The notes: generated by a model from the letters alone, not told the origin. A stretch of DNA of 64,000 nucleotides from Ochrobactrum sp. Q0168 (GCF_016427605.1 NZ_JAELXQ010000003.1:124001-188000); one strand, 5' to 3'. Counted from the stretch's first letter, positions 35,293 through 45,023 are shown. Numbers and translations: made by a program.

Positions 35293-36699
35293 CTAGCTTT
35301 GGCTGCGCCGTCCCCCTTTCATCACCAGATAGGCGAGGGCGAGGAACACGAACCAGAATGGCGTGACCTTCAGCGCTGCCGCGGTGTCTGGTTCCTGCGC
35401 CAGCGCCCACAGAATGAAGGCGAAGAAGGCGAAGACCATGACAACAGCGGCACGTCCGCCCGGCATTTTGAACGTGGACTTTTCATGCAGATCAGGGCGC
35501 TTGCGGCGATATTGCAGATAAGACGCCAGAATGATCGACCAGATGAAGATGAAGAGCAGGGCCGAGATCGTCGTGACAATCGTGAAGGCTTCGATGATGC
35601 TCTGGCCCGCATAAAGCAGAACCACGCCTGCCAGCAGGAAGATGCACGAGAAGAACAGCGCGTTGACCGGCACCTTGCGGTTGTTCAACTTGCCGAGCGC
35701 CTTTGGCGCCAGCTTCGAAGTGGCAAGGCCATAGATCATGCGCGAGGTGGAGTAGATGCCGGAATTCGCACTCGACGTTGCCGAGGTGAGCACGACGAAA
35801 TTGACCACATGCGCGGCAATTCCGAGACCGGCCAGCGAGAACATGGCAACGAACGGGCTGGAGCTTGGATCGACCTGATCCCACGGGATCACGGTGATGA
35901 TCACAAACAGCGCGCCGAGATAGAACAGCACCACGCGGATCGGGATCGAGTTGATTGCCTTCGGCAGATTGCGCACCGGGTCCTTGGTTTCGGCGGCGGC
36001 GGTGCCGACCAGTTCGATGCCGACAAAGGCGAAGACCGCGATCTGGAAACCGGCGACAAAACCGAGGAAACCGTTGGGGAAGAACCCGCCGTGGTTCCAC
36101 AAATGCGCAACCGATGCCTGGCTGCCATTCGGCAGGGTAAAGCCGGTTGCAAGCATATAAACGCCCGCAACGATCAGCCCGACGATGGCGACGATTTTGA
36201 TCAGTGCGAACCAGAATTCGATTTCACCAAAATTGCGCACGGTTGGCAAATTGAGCGCCAGAAGCGTGAAGATCAGCCCGAGTGCGGGTATCCAGAGCGC
36301 GAGTTCCGGAAACCAGAACGAGACGTAACCCGATACGGCCACCACGTCCGCCACGCCCGTCACGATCCAGCAGAGCCAGTAGGTCCAGCCGGTGAAGAAC
36401 TGCGCCCATGGGCCGAGATAGTCGCCCGCGAAATCCGCGAAGGAACGATATTCGAGGTTGGAGAGCAGAATTTCGCCAAGCGCGCGCATCACGAAGAACA
36501 GCATGAAGCCGATTACAGCATAGACGAGCAGGATGGAAGGGCCAGCGAGCGAAATCGTCTTGCCCGAACCCATGAAAAGGCCGGTGCCAATCGCGCCGCC
36601 AATGGCGATCAGTTGCAGATGTCTGTTGGAAAGATTGCGCGCAAGGTGAGTTTCCTCCTCCCGATCGGAATCGACAGAAGGTTTGGATGCAATGTTCAT
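35293..36699 (-). CDS. cycA: Amino-acid permease (CycA/AAT family)
   Basis: The 468-residue protein has twelve helices and the APC/AAT signature: LQLIAIGGAIGTGLFMGSGKTISLAGPSIL at helix 1, and FQIAVFAFVGIELVGTAAAETKDPVRNLPKAINSIPIRV at helices 6-7. The closest match I recall is CycA, which imports D-serine, D-alanine and glycine by proton symport. The exact substrate within the AAT family is less sure. It stands alone: 200 bp upstream is AT-rich and likely holds its promoter. Confidence 0.82.
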   Translation of the reverse strand: MNIASKPSVDSDREEETHLARNLSNRHLQLIAIGGAIGTGLFMGSGKTISLAGPSILLVYAVIGFMLFFVMRALGEILLSNLEYRSFADFAGDYLGPWAQFFTGWTYWLCWIVTGVADVVAVSGYVSFWFPELALWIPALGLIFTLLALNLPTVRNFGEIEFWFALIKIVAIVGLIVAGVYMLATGFTLPNGSQASVAHLWNHGGFFPNGFLGFVAGFQIAVFAFVGIELVGTAAAETKDPVRNLPKAINSIPIRVVLFYLGALFVIITVIPWDQVDPSSSPFVAMFSLAGLGIAAHVVNFVVLTSATSSANSGIYSTSRMIYGLATSKLAPKALGKLNNRKVPVNALFFSCIFLLAGVVLLYAGQSIIEAFTIVTTISALLFIFIWSIILASYLQYRRKRPDLHEKSTFKMPGGRAAVVMVFAFFAFILWALAQEPDTAAALKVTPFWFVFLALAYLVMKGGRRSQS

Positions 36700-36900
36700 T
36701 CAAACGCCTCTTTTTATCAGGCGGATGCCGGTTAATCGCATCCGCGATTGGCCGCCGGATCAGGCGAACAGTGTTTTTTGATAAACGATGAGAACGGTGA
36801 TGGGAACAGCGCGGAATATAATAATTAGACTAATAACCGACGAGAAAACCGCTAATCGTAGCGCTAATATAGAATGATATATCCAGCAGTTGCCTATCAG

Positions 36901-38043
36901 TTAGGGATTTGCGCTTGGGCGCGGCCATGAGAAATCGTCGACGCGACCGGGTGCGGGTCTCTTCTCGGCTGGCACCGGACGCGGATTTTGCGGACGCACC
37001 CCAAGATTGCCGCCGAGCAAAACGCCGCTCTCGTCCTTGTTGATGTCGCGCAGGCTGACGGGCGCGATCCGGTCAACCGGCTTGGATGGGTCTTGTGCTC
37101 CGGCAGCCGGGAGGGGTTGGCCCTCCTCCTTGCCGCCACCAAGATAGGCGCGCAGCGGCTTTTCCGCATAGAAGGCCAGCTTGCGCTTGCCCGCTGAAGT
37201 GATGTTGATGCCGTCATTGCCGCGCAGGCGCGCCGTCTGGCCGTTAATGTCAAAGCCGGTCTGGGTGAAGTTGCCCTCCTCATCGATGAAACCGTCCCAG
37301 ACATCGGCAAACTTCCCGCCTGCCTTTTCTGTGGTGTTGCGGTAGATTTCATTCAGCGCCAGCATATCCTGTGACATGCCTTTCGGACGGAAGGGGGGCT
37401 GCCCGACCCAAACCAGCGGATAGTGGCGCTCATTGATCGCTTTAACAAACCGGTCTACGCGTTTTTGATATTCCGCAGTCCATTCCGGCGAACGCGCGGC
37501 GAGGCTGGCGCCGTTGGTCGTGATCGCCTGCCGGTCGTTGGAACCAATCATCACGACAACTGCAGCGGGTTTCTCCTCGTCCAGTATCTTGGCGATATTT
37601 TCGGGCCAGTTGAAATGGTCCTCGCGCACGAAACCCGACGACCCGTTGATACGGCTCGCAACCGTCAGATTCGGGTCGGACGCGAAGGCAACCTCAAGGC
37701 CTTCGGCCAGCCCGCTGCCAATGAAATCACCCACGACCAAAACCTTTTTTGCGTCCGGGCTTTTCTCGACGAGAGGCACTGCAGGCGCTGCTACTTCCGG
37801 AGCTGGTTTTCGGGCCACGGGGGAGGTCGTCTTGGGCGCGCGCTTGGGTTTTGGTCGGCTTTGCCGGGGCTGAGGTTGTTCATATTGGCGCTGGGGCTGC
37901 CGCGAACCGAACAGCAGGTCGAAAAGCGTGCGTGGCCGTTCCTGCGCTGACGCAGTGACCAAACCGGACAGCAGCAGCGCCAGCGCTGCCAGCATGACAG
38001 CAACTGCTTTCAAAAGGTCGCCTGCAATCCGAGGTTTGCGCAT
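36901..38043 (-). CDS. SGNH-hydrolase/DUF459 family envelope protein
   Basis: The 380-residue protein has an N-terminal signal or anchor (LLKAVAVMLAALALLLSGLVTASA), a Pro/Arg/Lys-rich linker (about 40-90), and a GDSL/SGNH-type domain: VLVVGDFIGSGLAEGL (G-D-F-I-G in place of GDS), VVVMIGSNDRQ (block III Asn), and a C-terminal NDGINITSAGKRKLAFYAE equivalent to the DxxH region. The nucleophile position reads Phe-Ile-Gly-Ser, as in DUF459 members. Start at M 38043 avoids a Cys-rich extension. It is downstream of the lytic transglycosylase and may be its envelope partner. Activity unproven. Confidence 0.75.
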   Translation of the reverse strand: MRKPRIAGDLLKAVAVMLAALALLLSGLVTASAQERPRTLFDLLFGSRQPQRQYEQPQPRQSRPKPKRAPKTTSPVARKPAPEVAAPAVPLVEKSPDAKKVLVVGDFIGSGLAEGLEVAFASDPNLTVASRINGSSGFVREDHFNWPENIAKILDEEKPAAVVVMIGSNDRQAITTNGASLAARSPEWTAEYQKRVDRFVKAINERHYPLVWVGQPPFRPKGMSQDMLALNEIYRNTTEKAGGKFADVWDGFIDEEGNFTQTGFDINGQTARLRGNDGINITSAGKRKLAFYAEKPLRAYLGGGKEEGQPLPAAGAQDPSKPVDRIAPVSLRDINKDESGVLLGGNLGVRPQNPRPVPAEKRPAPGRVDDFSWPRPSANP

Positions 38044-38145
38044 CAATTCCGCTTTCGTTGCAAAGCCACAGTAACCCGGCCCGCCGCAAAAAGAAAATGG
38101 AGCGCGCTTCATGGGAAACGCGCTCCGATAAATCGGCCTGTTGTC

Positions 38146-39384
38146 TTAACGATGGCGCAGGACAGACAGTACTTCCTTGCTGGGATGTCCATCCGGCTGC
38201 AAACCGTTGCGCTGCTGGAACGCTTCGATGGCTTTGCGGGAGGTAGAGCCGATCTTGCCGTCGATATTGCCGTCATAATAGCCAAGCGCCTTGAGATGCG
38301 TTTGCAATTCCTGACGTTCGTTCATGGTAATCGGCGTAAAGGGACGGTTCCAGTCCTGACGCAGCCCCTGATAACCGCTGATGCGGTCGGCGAGGAGACC
38401 TACAGCCAGCGCATATTTGTCGGCATTGTTATAGCGCTTGATGACGAAGAAGTTCTTGGTCATCAGGAATGCCGGTCCCTGACGCCCATCCGGCACCTTC
38501 AGCGTGACCATTTCGCTTGGATCGGGGAATGCCCGTCCATTGGCGCGTACAACGCCGCGCTTTTGCCATTCGGCGACACTCAACGAGCCGGACGGGAATT
38601 TCCCGCCTGCCGGAAGCACCACTTCATAACCCCATGTCCGGCCCGGCTGCCAACCATTGCGATGGAGGAGGTTGGCAGCGGTGCCAAGCGCATCGGGAAT
38701 CGAATTCCAGATGTCGCGCTTGCCGTTGCCATCCATATCGACCGCGTAGGCCTGATAGCTGGTCGGGATGAACTGCGTGTGGCCAAGGGCGCCTGCCCAC
38801 GAACCGGAAAGATGCCCGCGATCAATATCGCCGGTCTGGAGGATTTTCATCGCGGCGATCAACTGAGTGCGGCCGTATTTGGCGCGCTTTGGATCGGCAT
38901 AAGCCAGCGTTGCGAGAGAACGAACCGCATCCCGCATCACGTCGTCGCGCTTGAGAATCTCGCCGTAATTGCTTTCCATCGACCAGATCGCCAGCAGAAT
39001 ATTCCGATCAACCGAAAAGCGCTGTTCGATGCGTTGCAGCCACGGGCCCCATTTGCGTGCCATGCTCTGGCCGACGCCAGTGGAATCCTCGTTCACGCGA
39101 TTGTCGATGTAATTCCAGACAGGCTCGGTGAATTCCGGCTGATAACGGGCCTTCTCCAGCACGACAGGATCAGGCGCGTCGACACCGCGAAATGCGCGGT
39201 CGAAGGTTGACGGCGAAACGCCGGCATTGATGGCAACCGGACGGAAACTCGCCACCCACTGGCGAAACTTGGCGTCGGCAAAGGCCGAACCGGTCGAAAG
39301 GGCGGACGCCAGTACCGCAATGGCAACCGTCGCGGTTGCCTTGAGCTTCAGCGTCTGTCCCAGTGTGAATGGAAATCGCAGCAT
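38146..39384 (-). CDS. MltB-like lytic murein transglycosylase with PG-binding domain
   Basis: About 412 residues: a signal peptide (LKATATVAIAVLASALSTGSAFA), an SLT_2/MltB catalytic domain (about 40-325) with the Glu in ILLAIWSMESNYGEIL, the GHTQFIPTSYQAYAVDMDGNGKRDIW segment, and a C-terminal peptidoglycan-binding repeat (LQTHLKALGYYDGNIDGKIGSTSRKAIEAFQQRNGL). It cleaves glycan strands with anhydro ends in the periplasm. ATG 39384 follows AGAAGG; ATG 39411 adds nine residues and is the alternative start. Its stop is about 100 bp from the SGNH gene start. Confidence 0.88.
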   Translation of the reverse strand: MLRFPFTLGQTLKLKATATVAIAVLASALSTGSAFADAKFRQWVASFRPVAINAGVSPSTFDRAFRGVDAPDPVVLEKARYQPEFTEPVWNYIDNRVNEDSTGVGQSMARKWGPWLQRIEQRFSVDRNILLAIWSMESNYGEILKRDDVMRDAVRSLATLAYADPKRAKYGRTQLIAAMKILQTGDIDRGHLSGSWAGALGHTQFIPTSYQAYAVDMDGNGKRDIWNSIPDALGTAANLLHRNGWQPGRTWGYEVVLPAGGKFPSGSLSVAEWQKRGVVRANGRAFPDPSEMVTLKVPDGRQGPAFLMTKNFFVIKRYNNADKYALAVGLLADRISGYQGLRQDWNRPFTPITMNERQELQTHLKALGYYDGNIDGKIGSTSRKAIEAFQQRNGLQPDGHPSKEVLSVLRHR

Positions 39385-39772
39385 TCTGTGTTTCCCTTCT
39401 GCAATCTTCATGCCGGAACGTCTTTCCTTCCGGCGCGTTTCTTAAGAATGTCGATCCCGCTCGGTTCAGATTGCATGCGCTTACTAATACCATCCACTGT
39501 TGCAATTTGGCAGTGTAAAATTGGGCATCGACCAGTTGAACGTTCAGATTATAGTCTGTCGGTTAGCATTTGGTTTACCATGGGCGCGTTGAGGCAAAAT
39601 TTGCCAAAAAATTGGAGAAATTTTTGAATCAAGCAACATTAAGAATGGTTCATTTAATGTGATGGTATGGTCCATGTAATTTCGTCGTTCTTTAATGAAA
39701 TAGCCTTATTTGAAATCCAGTTGCTTCAATGCTTTGATAGCAAGATTGCATTAGTGAAAATCGAGGAGACGA
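39385..39772. other. AT-rich promoter region between divergent genes
   Basis: This 388-bp region upstream of galU and the transglycosylase is markedly AT-rich from 39590 to 39770. It must contain both promoters. GAGGAGACGA directly before ATG 39773 is the galU ribosome site. I see no gene or repeat and cannot assign -35/-10 boxes with certainty. Confidence 0.5.
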
Positions 39773-40666
39773 ATGAGTTCGATCCGCAAAATCCGCAAGG
39801 CCGTTTTCCCCGTTGCCGGTCTCGGCACCCGATTCCTTCCAGCCACCAAGTCGATCCCCAAGGAAATGCTGACGGTCGTTGACAAGCCCGTCATCCAGTA
39901 TGTGGTCGATGAGGCGCGTGAGGCCGGCATCGAACATCTGATTTTCGTCACCGGACGCAACAAGGCGGTCATCGAAGATTATTTTGATGCGCAGGTCGAG
40001 TTGTATGCCACGCTTGCCGAACGCGGCAAGAAGGCCGAACTCGATCATCTTCAGGATTTGCAGCCGCAGCCGGGCACGACGAGCTTTACCCGCCAGCAGG
40101 TTCCGCTTGGCCTTGGTCACGCGGTCTGGTGTGCACGTGAGCTGGTCGGCGACGAGCCGTTCGCGCTTCTGCTGCCGGACATGGTGATGCAGTCGAAGAA
40201 GGGCTGCCTGGCCGAAATGGTCGAACTTTACGAAAAGACCGGCGGCAATGTCATCGCGGTGCAGGAATGCGACCCGGAAGAGGCGCATAAATACGGTATC
40301 GTCGGCAAGGGCAATGCAATCGGCTCCGGTTTCGAGATTACCCAGATGGTCGAAAAGCCCGCCAAGGGCACCGCACCGTCCAATCTCTACATCAACGGTC
40401 GCTATATTCTGCAGCCGGAAATCTTCGAGCTTCTCAGCAAGCAGGAAAAGGGCGCTGGCAACGAAATCCAGCTCACCGACGCGATGCTGAAGCTGGCCGA
40501 TGCGCAGAAATTCTACGGCTTCGACTATCAGGGCCGCACCTTCGACTGCGGTTCCAAGGCCGGCTTTATCGAAGCCAATGTCGCCTTTGCGCTGTGGCGC
40601 AAAGATATCCGCCCGTCGGTGGAAGTTTCGATCAGCGAATTGCTGGAAACGATCAAGCCTGCCTGA
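39773..40666 (+). CDS. galU: UTP-glucose-1-phosphate uridylyltransferase
   Basis: The 297-residue enzyme makes UDP-glucose, the donor for exopolysaccharide, lipopolysaccharide core and cyclic glucan. The nucleotidyltransferase signature is [20 protein letters not shown] with the catalytic Lys in SIPKEML (about 10-32). [20 protein letters not shown] and [14 protein letters not shown] are conserved in bacterial GalU. Length is usual for the family. It has a strong GAGGAG ribosome site and ends at a classical Rho-independent terminator, so it is a single-gene unit. Confidence 0.95.
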   Translation: MSSIRKIRKAVFPVAGLGTRFLPATKSIPKEMLTVVDKPVIQYVVDEAREAGIEHLIFVTGRNKAVIEDYFDAQVELYATLAERGKKAELDHLQDLQPQPGTTSFTRQQVPLGLGHAVWCARELVGDEPFALLLPDMVMQSKKGCLAEMVELYEKTGGNVIAVQECDPEEAHKYGIVGKGNAIGSGFEITQMVEKPAKGTAPSNLYINGRYILQPEIFELLSKQEKGAGNEIQLTDAMLKLADAQKFYGFDYQGRTFDCGSKAGFIEANVAFALWRKDIRPSVEVSISELLETIKPA

Positions 40667-40685
40667 GAGCGTTGGCTGAAAATTG

Positions 40686-40717
40686 AAAACCGCCTTCAGT
40701 CATGAAGGCGGTTTTTT
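40686..40717. terminator. Rho-independent terminator after galU
   Basis: AAAACCGCCTTC (40686-40697) pairs with GAAGGCGGTTTT (40704-40715) around a 6-base loop, followed by a T-run to 40717. The A-run on the left lets it also serve the convergent barrel gene on the minus strand, whose stop is at 40730. Confidence 0.9.
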
Positions 40718-40729
40718 GCATCCAGATTT

Positions 40730-42322
40730 TTAGCGCTGTACTTTCACGCCGAGATAAATGCTGTTGGAGTTATACTCGCGGGTTGAAACCTGACTGGTCA
40801 GGAATTCGTGACGCAAGCGCGCGTCAAGTCCTACAAAGCGGTTGATCCAGTAAGTCGCGCCGATCTGCGCGCCCAGCGTATAATCCGTGCCCGTGCCGTC
40901 CTTATTCGCACGGATGAGCGCGTCGAGCCTGCCATTGAGGCTGAGATCTGACCGGATGCGATGCGTGACGTCGAGGCTCGCAAATTGCAGCAGCGATCCC
41001 GCAACGCCCGGCGTGGTGGACATATCCACGGTGGTCTGTGAATAGAGCCGCACATCGGTGCCGCGCAACGGCGACCAGTTGAGCGCGGCATTGATTGACG
41101 GTCCGCTGACCGCGCCAAGCCGGTCGTCGTCGCTGGTGGCGCGCATATAGCCTGCGGCGAACTCGCCGTTCAGCTTTTCGCCCATATCGACCATAAGGCC
41201 GCCCCGCAGCGCGAATTGCGAGCCGCTGCGCTCATAGCCGTTGCTATCCACTCGTTCGTCGAAAATGCGCTTGCCGAGTTCCACTTCGGCAAATGGCTTG
41301 AGAGCCTGCGACATGGAAAAACCGCCGCGCAGCGTGATGCTGGCGTAGGTGTTGTCACGGTCCTTCTGGCTGACATTGCCGCCGGAGGGCAGTTCAGCAT
41401 CGCCATACATATCATGTTCGACGCGACCGGTGGCGCGCCCGAACACAAGCCCCGTATCGTGCTCGACGCCGAGGCTGCCATTGAAGGTGTGCACGAGCGG
41501 ACGCTTCAACGCGTCGACGACGCCATTTGGATTGGAGGCGCTTTCACGCCGCAGCCGGTAACCCGCGCCGGTATTGATCTTTGTCTGATCCGTGAGATCG
41601 AGGCGCAGATTGCCCTGAATGTCGATCTGCGGTTCGTTCACATCCTGACCGGAAATGGATTTGCTCAGCGTGCCCGATGCATCGAGCGTCGCCTGATGCC
41701 GCGCCCACTCAGATTGCGCATTGAGGCGCAGCGTGGTTTCCGATAGCACGGCACTGGAGCCGGACGCGCTATTGTCGCCGTTCGATGTCGCGCGAATGCC
41801 CTGTTCCAGCGAAGGGCGCAGAACGAAAGATCCGGCGCGCATCCCAACGGGCGCAAAGGGGTCTGCTTCCTGTGCCGGACCACGCCCCTGTTCGGGTGAC
41901 TGGCGCATGTTTTCGCGCTGTACGCGTCCGCTATCGCTGTCCGCTTCGTCTCTGATCGCGCCAACCCGCATGGCGTCGAGCGGTTGCTCCTCGAGCGCAA
42001 CCGCCGGAGCTGACTGGGGCTGGGCATCGGGCGCAACCGCATTGTCCTGTATTGGCGCATAGAATGCGTCAGAACCGTCATCGCTTCCCGCGGTGCGATC
42101 AGAACGGCCGGGCGCTGCCAACCCCCGCGTGGCGAGCGTATCCGGCGAAGAGGCGGAAAGCACGTCTTCTGGAACGCTGCCGCGCAGATAGGCATCCTGG
42201 GCATGCGAGAGGGAAGGGACCATTGCCATCGTGACACTCGCCAGAAACAGGCTTCTCAGCCTGCGGGCAATGGGCGTCGAACCGCCGGATAGAGGCATGG
42301 CAAATGGCATATGTGATTTCAA
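40730..42322 (-). CDS. Outer-membrane beta-barrel protein (BBP2_2-like)
   Basis: The 530-residue protein has a signal peptide (RRLRSLFLASVTMAMVPSLSHA), a low-complexity Ala/Asp/Gln-rich N-terminal part (about 45-170) and a C-terminal barrel with repeated amphipathic strands (TLRLNAQSEWARHQATLDASG, then FVGLDARLRHEFLTSQVSTR). It fits the putative beta-barrel porin 2 family (PF10082), often encoded with polysaccharide genes. It ends in KVQR, not Phe, so sorting is atypical. It is convergent with galU. Function unknown; polysaccharide secretion is a possible guess. Confidence 0.72.
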   Translation of the reverse strand: MKSHMPFAMPLSGGSTPIARRLRSLFLASVTMAMVPSLSHAQDAYLRGSVPEDVLSASSPDTLATRGLAAPGRSDRTAGSDDGSDAFYAPIQDNAVAPDAQPQSAPAVALEEQPLDAMRVGAIRDEADSDSGRVQRENMRQSPEQGRGPAQEADPFAPVGMRAGSFVLRPSLEQGIRATSNGDNSASGSSAVLSETTLRLNAQSEWARHQATLDASGTLSKSISGQDVNEPQIDIQGNLRLDLTDQTKINTGAGYRLRRESASNPNGVVDALKRPLVHTFNGSLGVEHDTGLVFGRATGRVEHDMYGDAELPSGGNVSQKDRDNTYASITLRGGFSMSQALKPFAEVELGKRIFDERVDSNGYERSGSQFALRGGLMVDMGEKLNGEFAAGYMRATSDDDRLGAVSGPSINAALNWSPLRGTDVRLYSQTTVDMSTTPGVAGSLLQFASLDVTHRIRSDLSLNGRLDALIRANKDGTGTDYTLGAQIGATYWINRFVGLDARLRHEFLTSQVSTREYNSNSIYLGVKVQR

Positions 42323-42463
42323 ACCGTTGCAACGTGGTGGATGAACGGTAAAGGCACATGGTTAATTCTTGGTTGCCATCGTCGGTGTTGCGCAGCGCAA
42401 ACAATTATTTATCGGCAATAAAAGCTTGGACAAGGGACGGGGAAGGAGCTAACGATTTCGGCC

Positions 42464-43465
42464 ATGGAAAAGCTCGATCAGACCCAGATTTCGACGGGTG
42501 CGGAAGCGGCCATCGCTTCGGCGCTCCGGACCGTCCGAACCGAAAACGAAGGCCTCGCCGCGCTCGAAGAAGTGCTTGGCAATGGCTTATCCGGCCCCTT
42601 CACAGACGCCGTGAAGCAGATCATTGCTGCCAAGGGGCGTCTCGTCGTCACCGGCGTCGGCAAGAGCGGCCATATCGGTGCAAAGCTTGCCGCCACTTTT
42701 GCCTCGACGGGAACAGCAGCTTTTTTCGTGCATTCGGCGGAAGCCAATCACGGCGATCTTGGCATGATCGGACGTGATGATGTGATTCTGGCGATTTCCT
42801 GGTCTGGGGAAACGGCAGAGCTGAAGGGCGTCGTCAATTATTCGCAGCGCTTCCGTATTCCGCTGATTGCAATCACCTCGCGCGATGATTCAGCGCTCGG
42901 TCGCGCCGCCACTGTCGTGCTCCAGCTGCCCAAGGCAACGGAAGCCTGTCCTCATGGTCTGGCGCCTACGACATCGACCATGCTGCAGCTTGCTATCGGC
43001 GATGCGCTGGCGATCGCGCTTCTGGAAGCACGCGGTTTTACGCCCAGCGATTTCAAGACCTTCCATCCCGGTGGTTCGCTGGGCGCGAGTCTGATCCATA
43101 TCCGCGATATCATGCATCGCGACGACCGCATTCCGCTGGTCCAGGCTGGAACGGCCATGCCAGCTGCGATGAAAGTTCTGGCGCAAAAGAGTTTCGGTTG
43201 CGTAGTCGTGGTCGATGAGAGTGGCGAACTGGCCGGTATCGTGACGGATGGCGATATTTCGCGCAATCTGCATCGCAATCTGGCGGAACTGGCGGTCGAT
43301 GACATCATGACGCGCAAACCAAAGACGGTCGACCAGAACATGCTGGCGACGGCCGCCCTCAATACGATCAACGAAAACCACATCGGCGCATTGATCGTGG
43401 TCGAGAATAATCGCCCGGTCGGTCTCGTGCACTTCCACGATCTGCTGCGGATTGGGGCCGTTTAA
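42464..43465 (+). CDS. kdsD: Arabinose-5-phosphate isomerase (KpsF/GutQ family)
   Basis: The 333-residue protein has a SIS sugar-isomerase domain (about 40-190, GRLVVTGVGKSGHIGAKLAATFASTGT, HGDLGMIGRDDVILAISWSG) and two CBS domains (about 210-330, DIMHRDDRIPLVQAG and DIMTRKPKTVDQNML). It converts ribulose-5-phosphate to arabinose-5-phosphate, the first committed step to Kdo of lipopolysaccharide. A GGAAGGAG lies 16 bp before the ATG, longer than usual, so the true start could be slightly different. An octamer repeat begins directly after its TAA. Confidence 0.92.
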   Translation: MEKLDQTQISTGAEAAIASALRTVRTENEGLAALEEVLGNGLSGPFTDAVKQIIAAKGRLVVTGVGKSGHIGAKLAATFASTGTAAFFVHSAEANHGDLGMIGRDDVILAISWSGETAELKGVVNYSQRFRIPLIAITSRDDSALGRAATVVLQLPKATEACPHGLAPTTSTMLQLAIGDALAIALLEARGFTPSDFKTFHPGGSLGASLIHIRDIMHRDDRIPLVQAGTAMPAAMKVLAQKSFGCVVVVDESGELAGIVTDGDISRNLHRNLAELAVDDIMTRKPKTVDQNMLATAALNTINENHIGALIVVENNRPVGLVHFHDLLRIGAV

Positions 43466-43466
43466 G

Positions 43467-43553
43467 AGGGCAGTAAGGCAATATGGCAGTAGGGCAATAG
43501 GTATAAATTAGGGCGTAACATACTGCCCTATTCCCCTACTGCCTTACTGCCCT
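43467..43553. repeat. Palindromic octamer repeat, copy 1 (AGGGCAGT family)
   Basis: The left arm is four octamers, AGGGCAGT AAGGCAAT ATGGCAGT AGGGCAAT (43467-43498). The right arm is four reverse-complement octamers, ACTGCCCT ATTCCCCT ACTGCCTT ACTGCCCT (43522-43553). A 23-base centre separates them. It fills the whole gap between kdsD and the NfeD gene; the final CT of the last octamer is part of the NfeD gene's TAG stop on the minus strand. AGGGCAGT is, as I recall, the unit of the Brucella HOOF-Print VNTR loci. Confidence 0.9.
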
Positions 43554-44013
43554 AAACAGCCACCTCTATCTCCAGTGTCACCGCATCGAAGGCCACGACG
43601 CGAACTTCGGTTCCTGCGGGCAGGTCAGGCCCTTTCACACGCCATGTCGTATCGTTGATGCGAATGCGTCCGCGCCCATTGATAATGGGCTCGGTCAGCG
43701 TCGTGCGCTGGCCAACCAGCTGTTCCCCGCGCCGGTTGAGCAGAGGTTCGTCCTGATTGTCACTCTTCGAGCCGAAGAAACGGCGGCCCGCTAGTGCAAA
43801 AACGATCGCCAGCACAAGAAAGACAACCAGTTGGAACTGCCAGCCGAAGCCTGTGGTCGATGACAGGAGGAACGCTATCCCCCCCGTCACCAGTGCGGCC
43901 AGGCCGAACCAGATGAAGAAAATGCCGGGCGCCAGAATTTCCAGAATAAGCAGGACCAGCCCAAGAACCAGCCAGCTATATATGCCAAGTTCGGACAGAA
44001 ATTCGAGAATCAT
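43552..44013 (-). CDS. NfeD-like membrane protein
   Basis: The 153-residue protein has a short N-terminus, two or three membrane helices (YSWLVLGLVLLILEILAPGIFFIWFGLAALVTGGIAFLL and LVVFLVLAIVFALAG) and a soluble OB-like C-terminal domain (residues 90-153, QRTTLTEPIINGRGRIRINDTTWRV). This is the short NfeD type that always pairs with an SPFH gene; here the SPFH gene lies 17 bp upstream on the same strand. The pair acts in membrane-domain organisation and quality control. Its stop codon is formed partly by the octamer repeat. Confidence 0.88.
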   Translation of the reverse strand: MILEFLSELGIYSWLVLGLVLLILEILAPGIFFIWFGLAALVTGGIAFLLSSTTGFGWQFQLVVFLVLAIVFALAGRRFFGSKSDNQDEPLLNRRGEQLVGQRTTLTEPIINGRGRIRINDTTWRVKGPDLPAGTEVRVVAFDAVTLEIEVAV

Positions 44014-44030
44014 GGCGCTCCGTCCTTGCT

Positions 44031-45023
44031 TTAGCTGCGGCTGGTCGGGGGAACGCTGCGCGGACGCGACAGGCCCGGCGATGGCGGTGTCGGATCAACT
44101 GGCTTGGGGCCATCGCCGAACACTTCCCGCGCGATGGCGCCTATGCCGCCGAGCGAACCGATGAGCGAACTTGCCTCCAATGGCATCAGCACGACCTTCT
44201 GGTTCTTGGCGCTGGCGATGTTGCTCAGCGCTTCTGTATATTTCTGGGCAACGAAGTAATTGAGCGCCTGCACATTGCCGTTGGCAACGGCATCCGAGAC
44301 CAGCGTGGTGGCCTTGGCTTCCGCTTCGGCCAGACGCTCGCGGGCTTCCGCTTCGCGCTTGGCGGCTTCCAGCTTGCCCTCGGCTTCAAGAATTTGCGAC
44401 TGCTTCTGGCCCTCGGCGCGCAGAATCTGCGCATTGCGGTCGCCCTCGGCTTCCAGAACCTGTGCGCGCTTGTCGCGCTCCGCCTTCATCTGGCGGGCCA
44501 TCGAGGTGACGATATCTTCCGGCGGATTGATATCCTTGATCTCAACGCGGGTCATCTTGATGCCCCAAGGATGGGCGGCATCATCCACGACACGCAGCAG
44601 GCGATCATTGATCGCATCGCGGTTGGAGAGCAGTTCGTCGAGATCCATCGAGCCCATGACCGTGCGGATATTGGTCATGGTGAGATTGAGGATCGCATAT
44701 TGCAGGTTGGCGACCTGATAAGCAGCCTGCGCGGCGTTCAGCACCTGATAGAAGGCAACGCCGTCAACGCCGACAATGGCGTTGTCGCGGGTGATGACTT
44801 CCTGTGTCGGGACATCCAGCACCTGCTCCATCATGTTGAGGCGCGCGCCGATGCGGTCGAAAAACGGGACAATCAGATTGAGGCCCGGATTGAGCGTGCG
44901 CGTATAGCGGCCGAAACGTTCCACCGTATAATTGAAACCTTGCGGCACCGTCTTGATGCCGGCGAAGAGCGTCGCCAAAACCAGCGCAGCCAGAATGAGC
45001 AGCGTGATGTCGAAACCTGTCAT
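44031..45023 (-). CDS. SPFH/Band 7 stomatin-like protein (QmcA-type)
   Basis: The 330-residue protein has one N-terminal helix (ITLLILAALVLATLFAGI), a band-7 domain (about 25-190, VPQGFNYTVERFGRYTRTLNPGLNLIVPFFDRI) and an Ala/Glu/Arg-rich coiled coil (about 180-245). Such proteins form large membrane-bound rings that hold proteases and partners. It is the first gene of the SPFH-NfeD pair, with copy 2 of the octamer repeat just upstream of its start, which must lie within or beyond the promoter region. Confidence 0.92.
   Translation of the reverse strand: MTGFDITLLILAALVLATLFAGIKTVPQGFNYTVERFGRYTRTLNPGLNLIVPFFDRIGARLNMMEQVLDVPTQEVITRDNAIVGVDGVAFYQVLNAAQAAYQVANLQYAILNLTMTNIRTVMGSMDLDELLSNRDAINDRLLRVVDDAAHPWGIKMTRVEIKDINPPEDIVTSMARQMKAERDKRAQVLEAEGDRNAQILRAEGQKQSQILEAEGKLEAAKREAEARERLAEAEAKATTLVSDAVANGNVQALNYFVAQKYTEALSNIASAKNQKVVLMPLEASSLIGSLGGIGAIAREVFGDGPKPVDPTPPSPGLSRPRSVPPTSRS

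Noticed and set aside
35233-36735. 500-codon open frame on the plus strand opposite the amino-acid permease
   Set aside because: Its composition (Glu/Arg/Asp/His-rich, no domain) is an antisense translation of a hydrophobic membrane protein.
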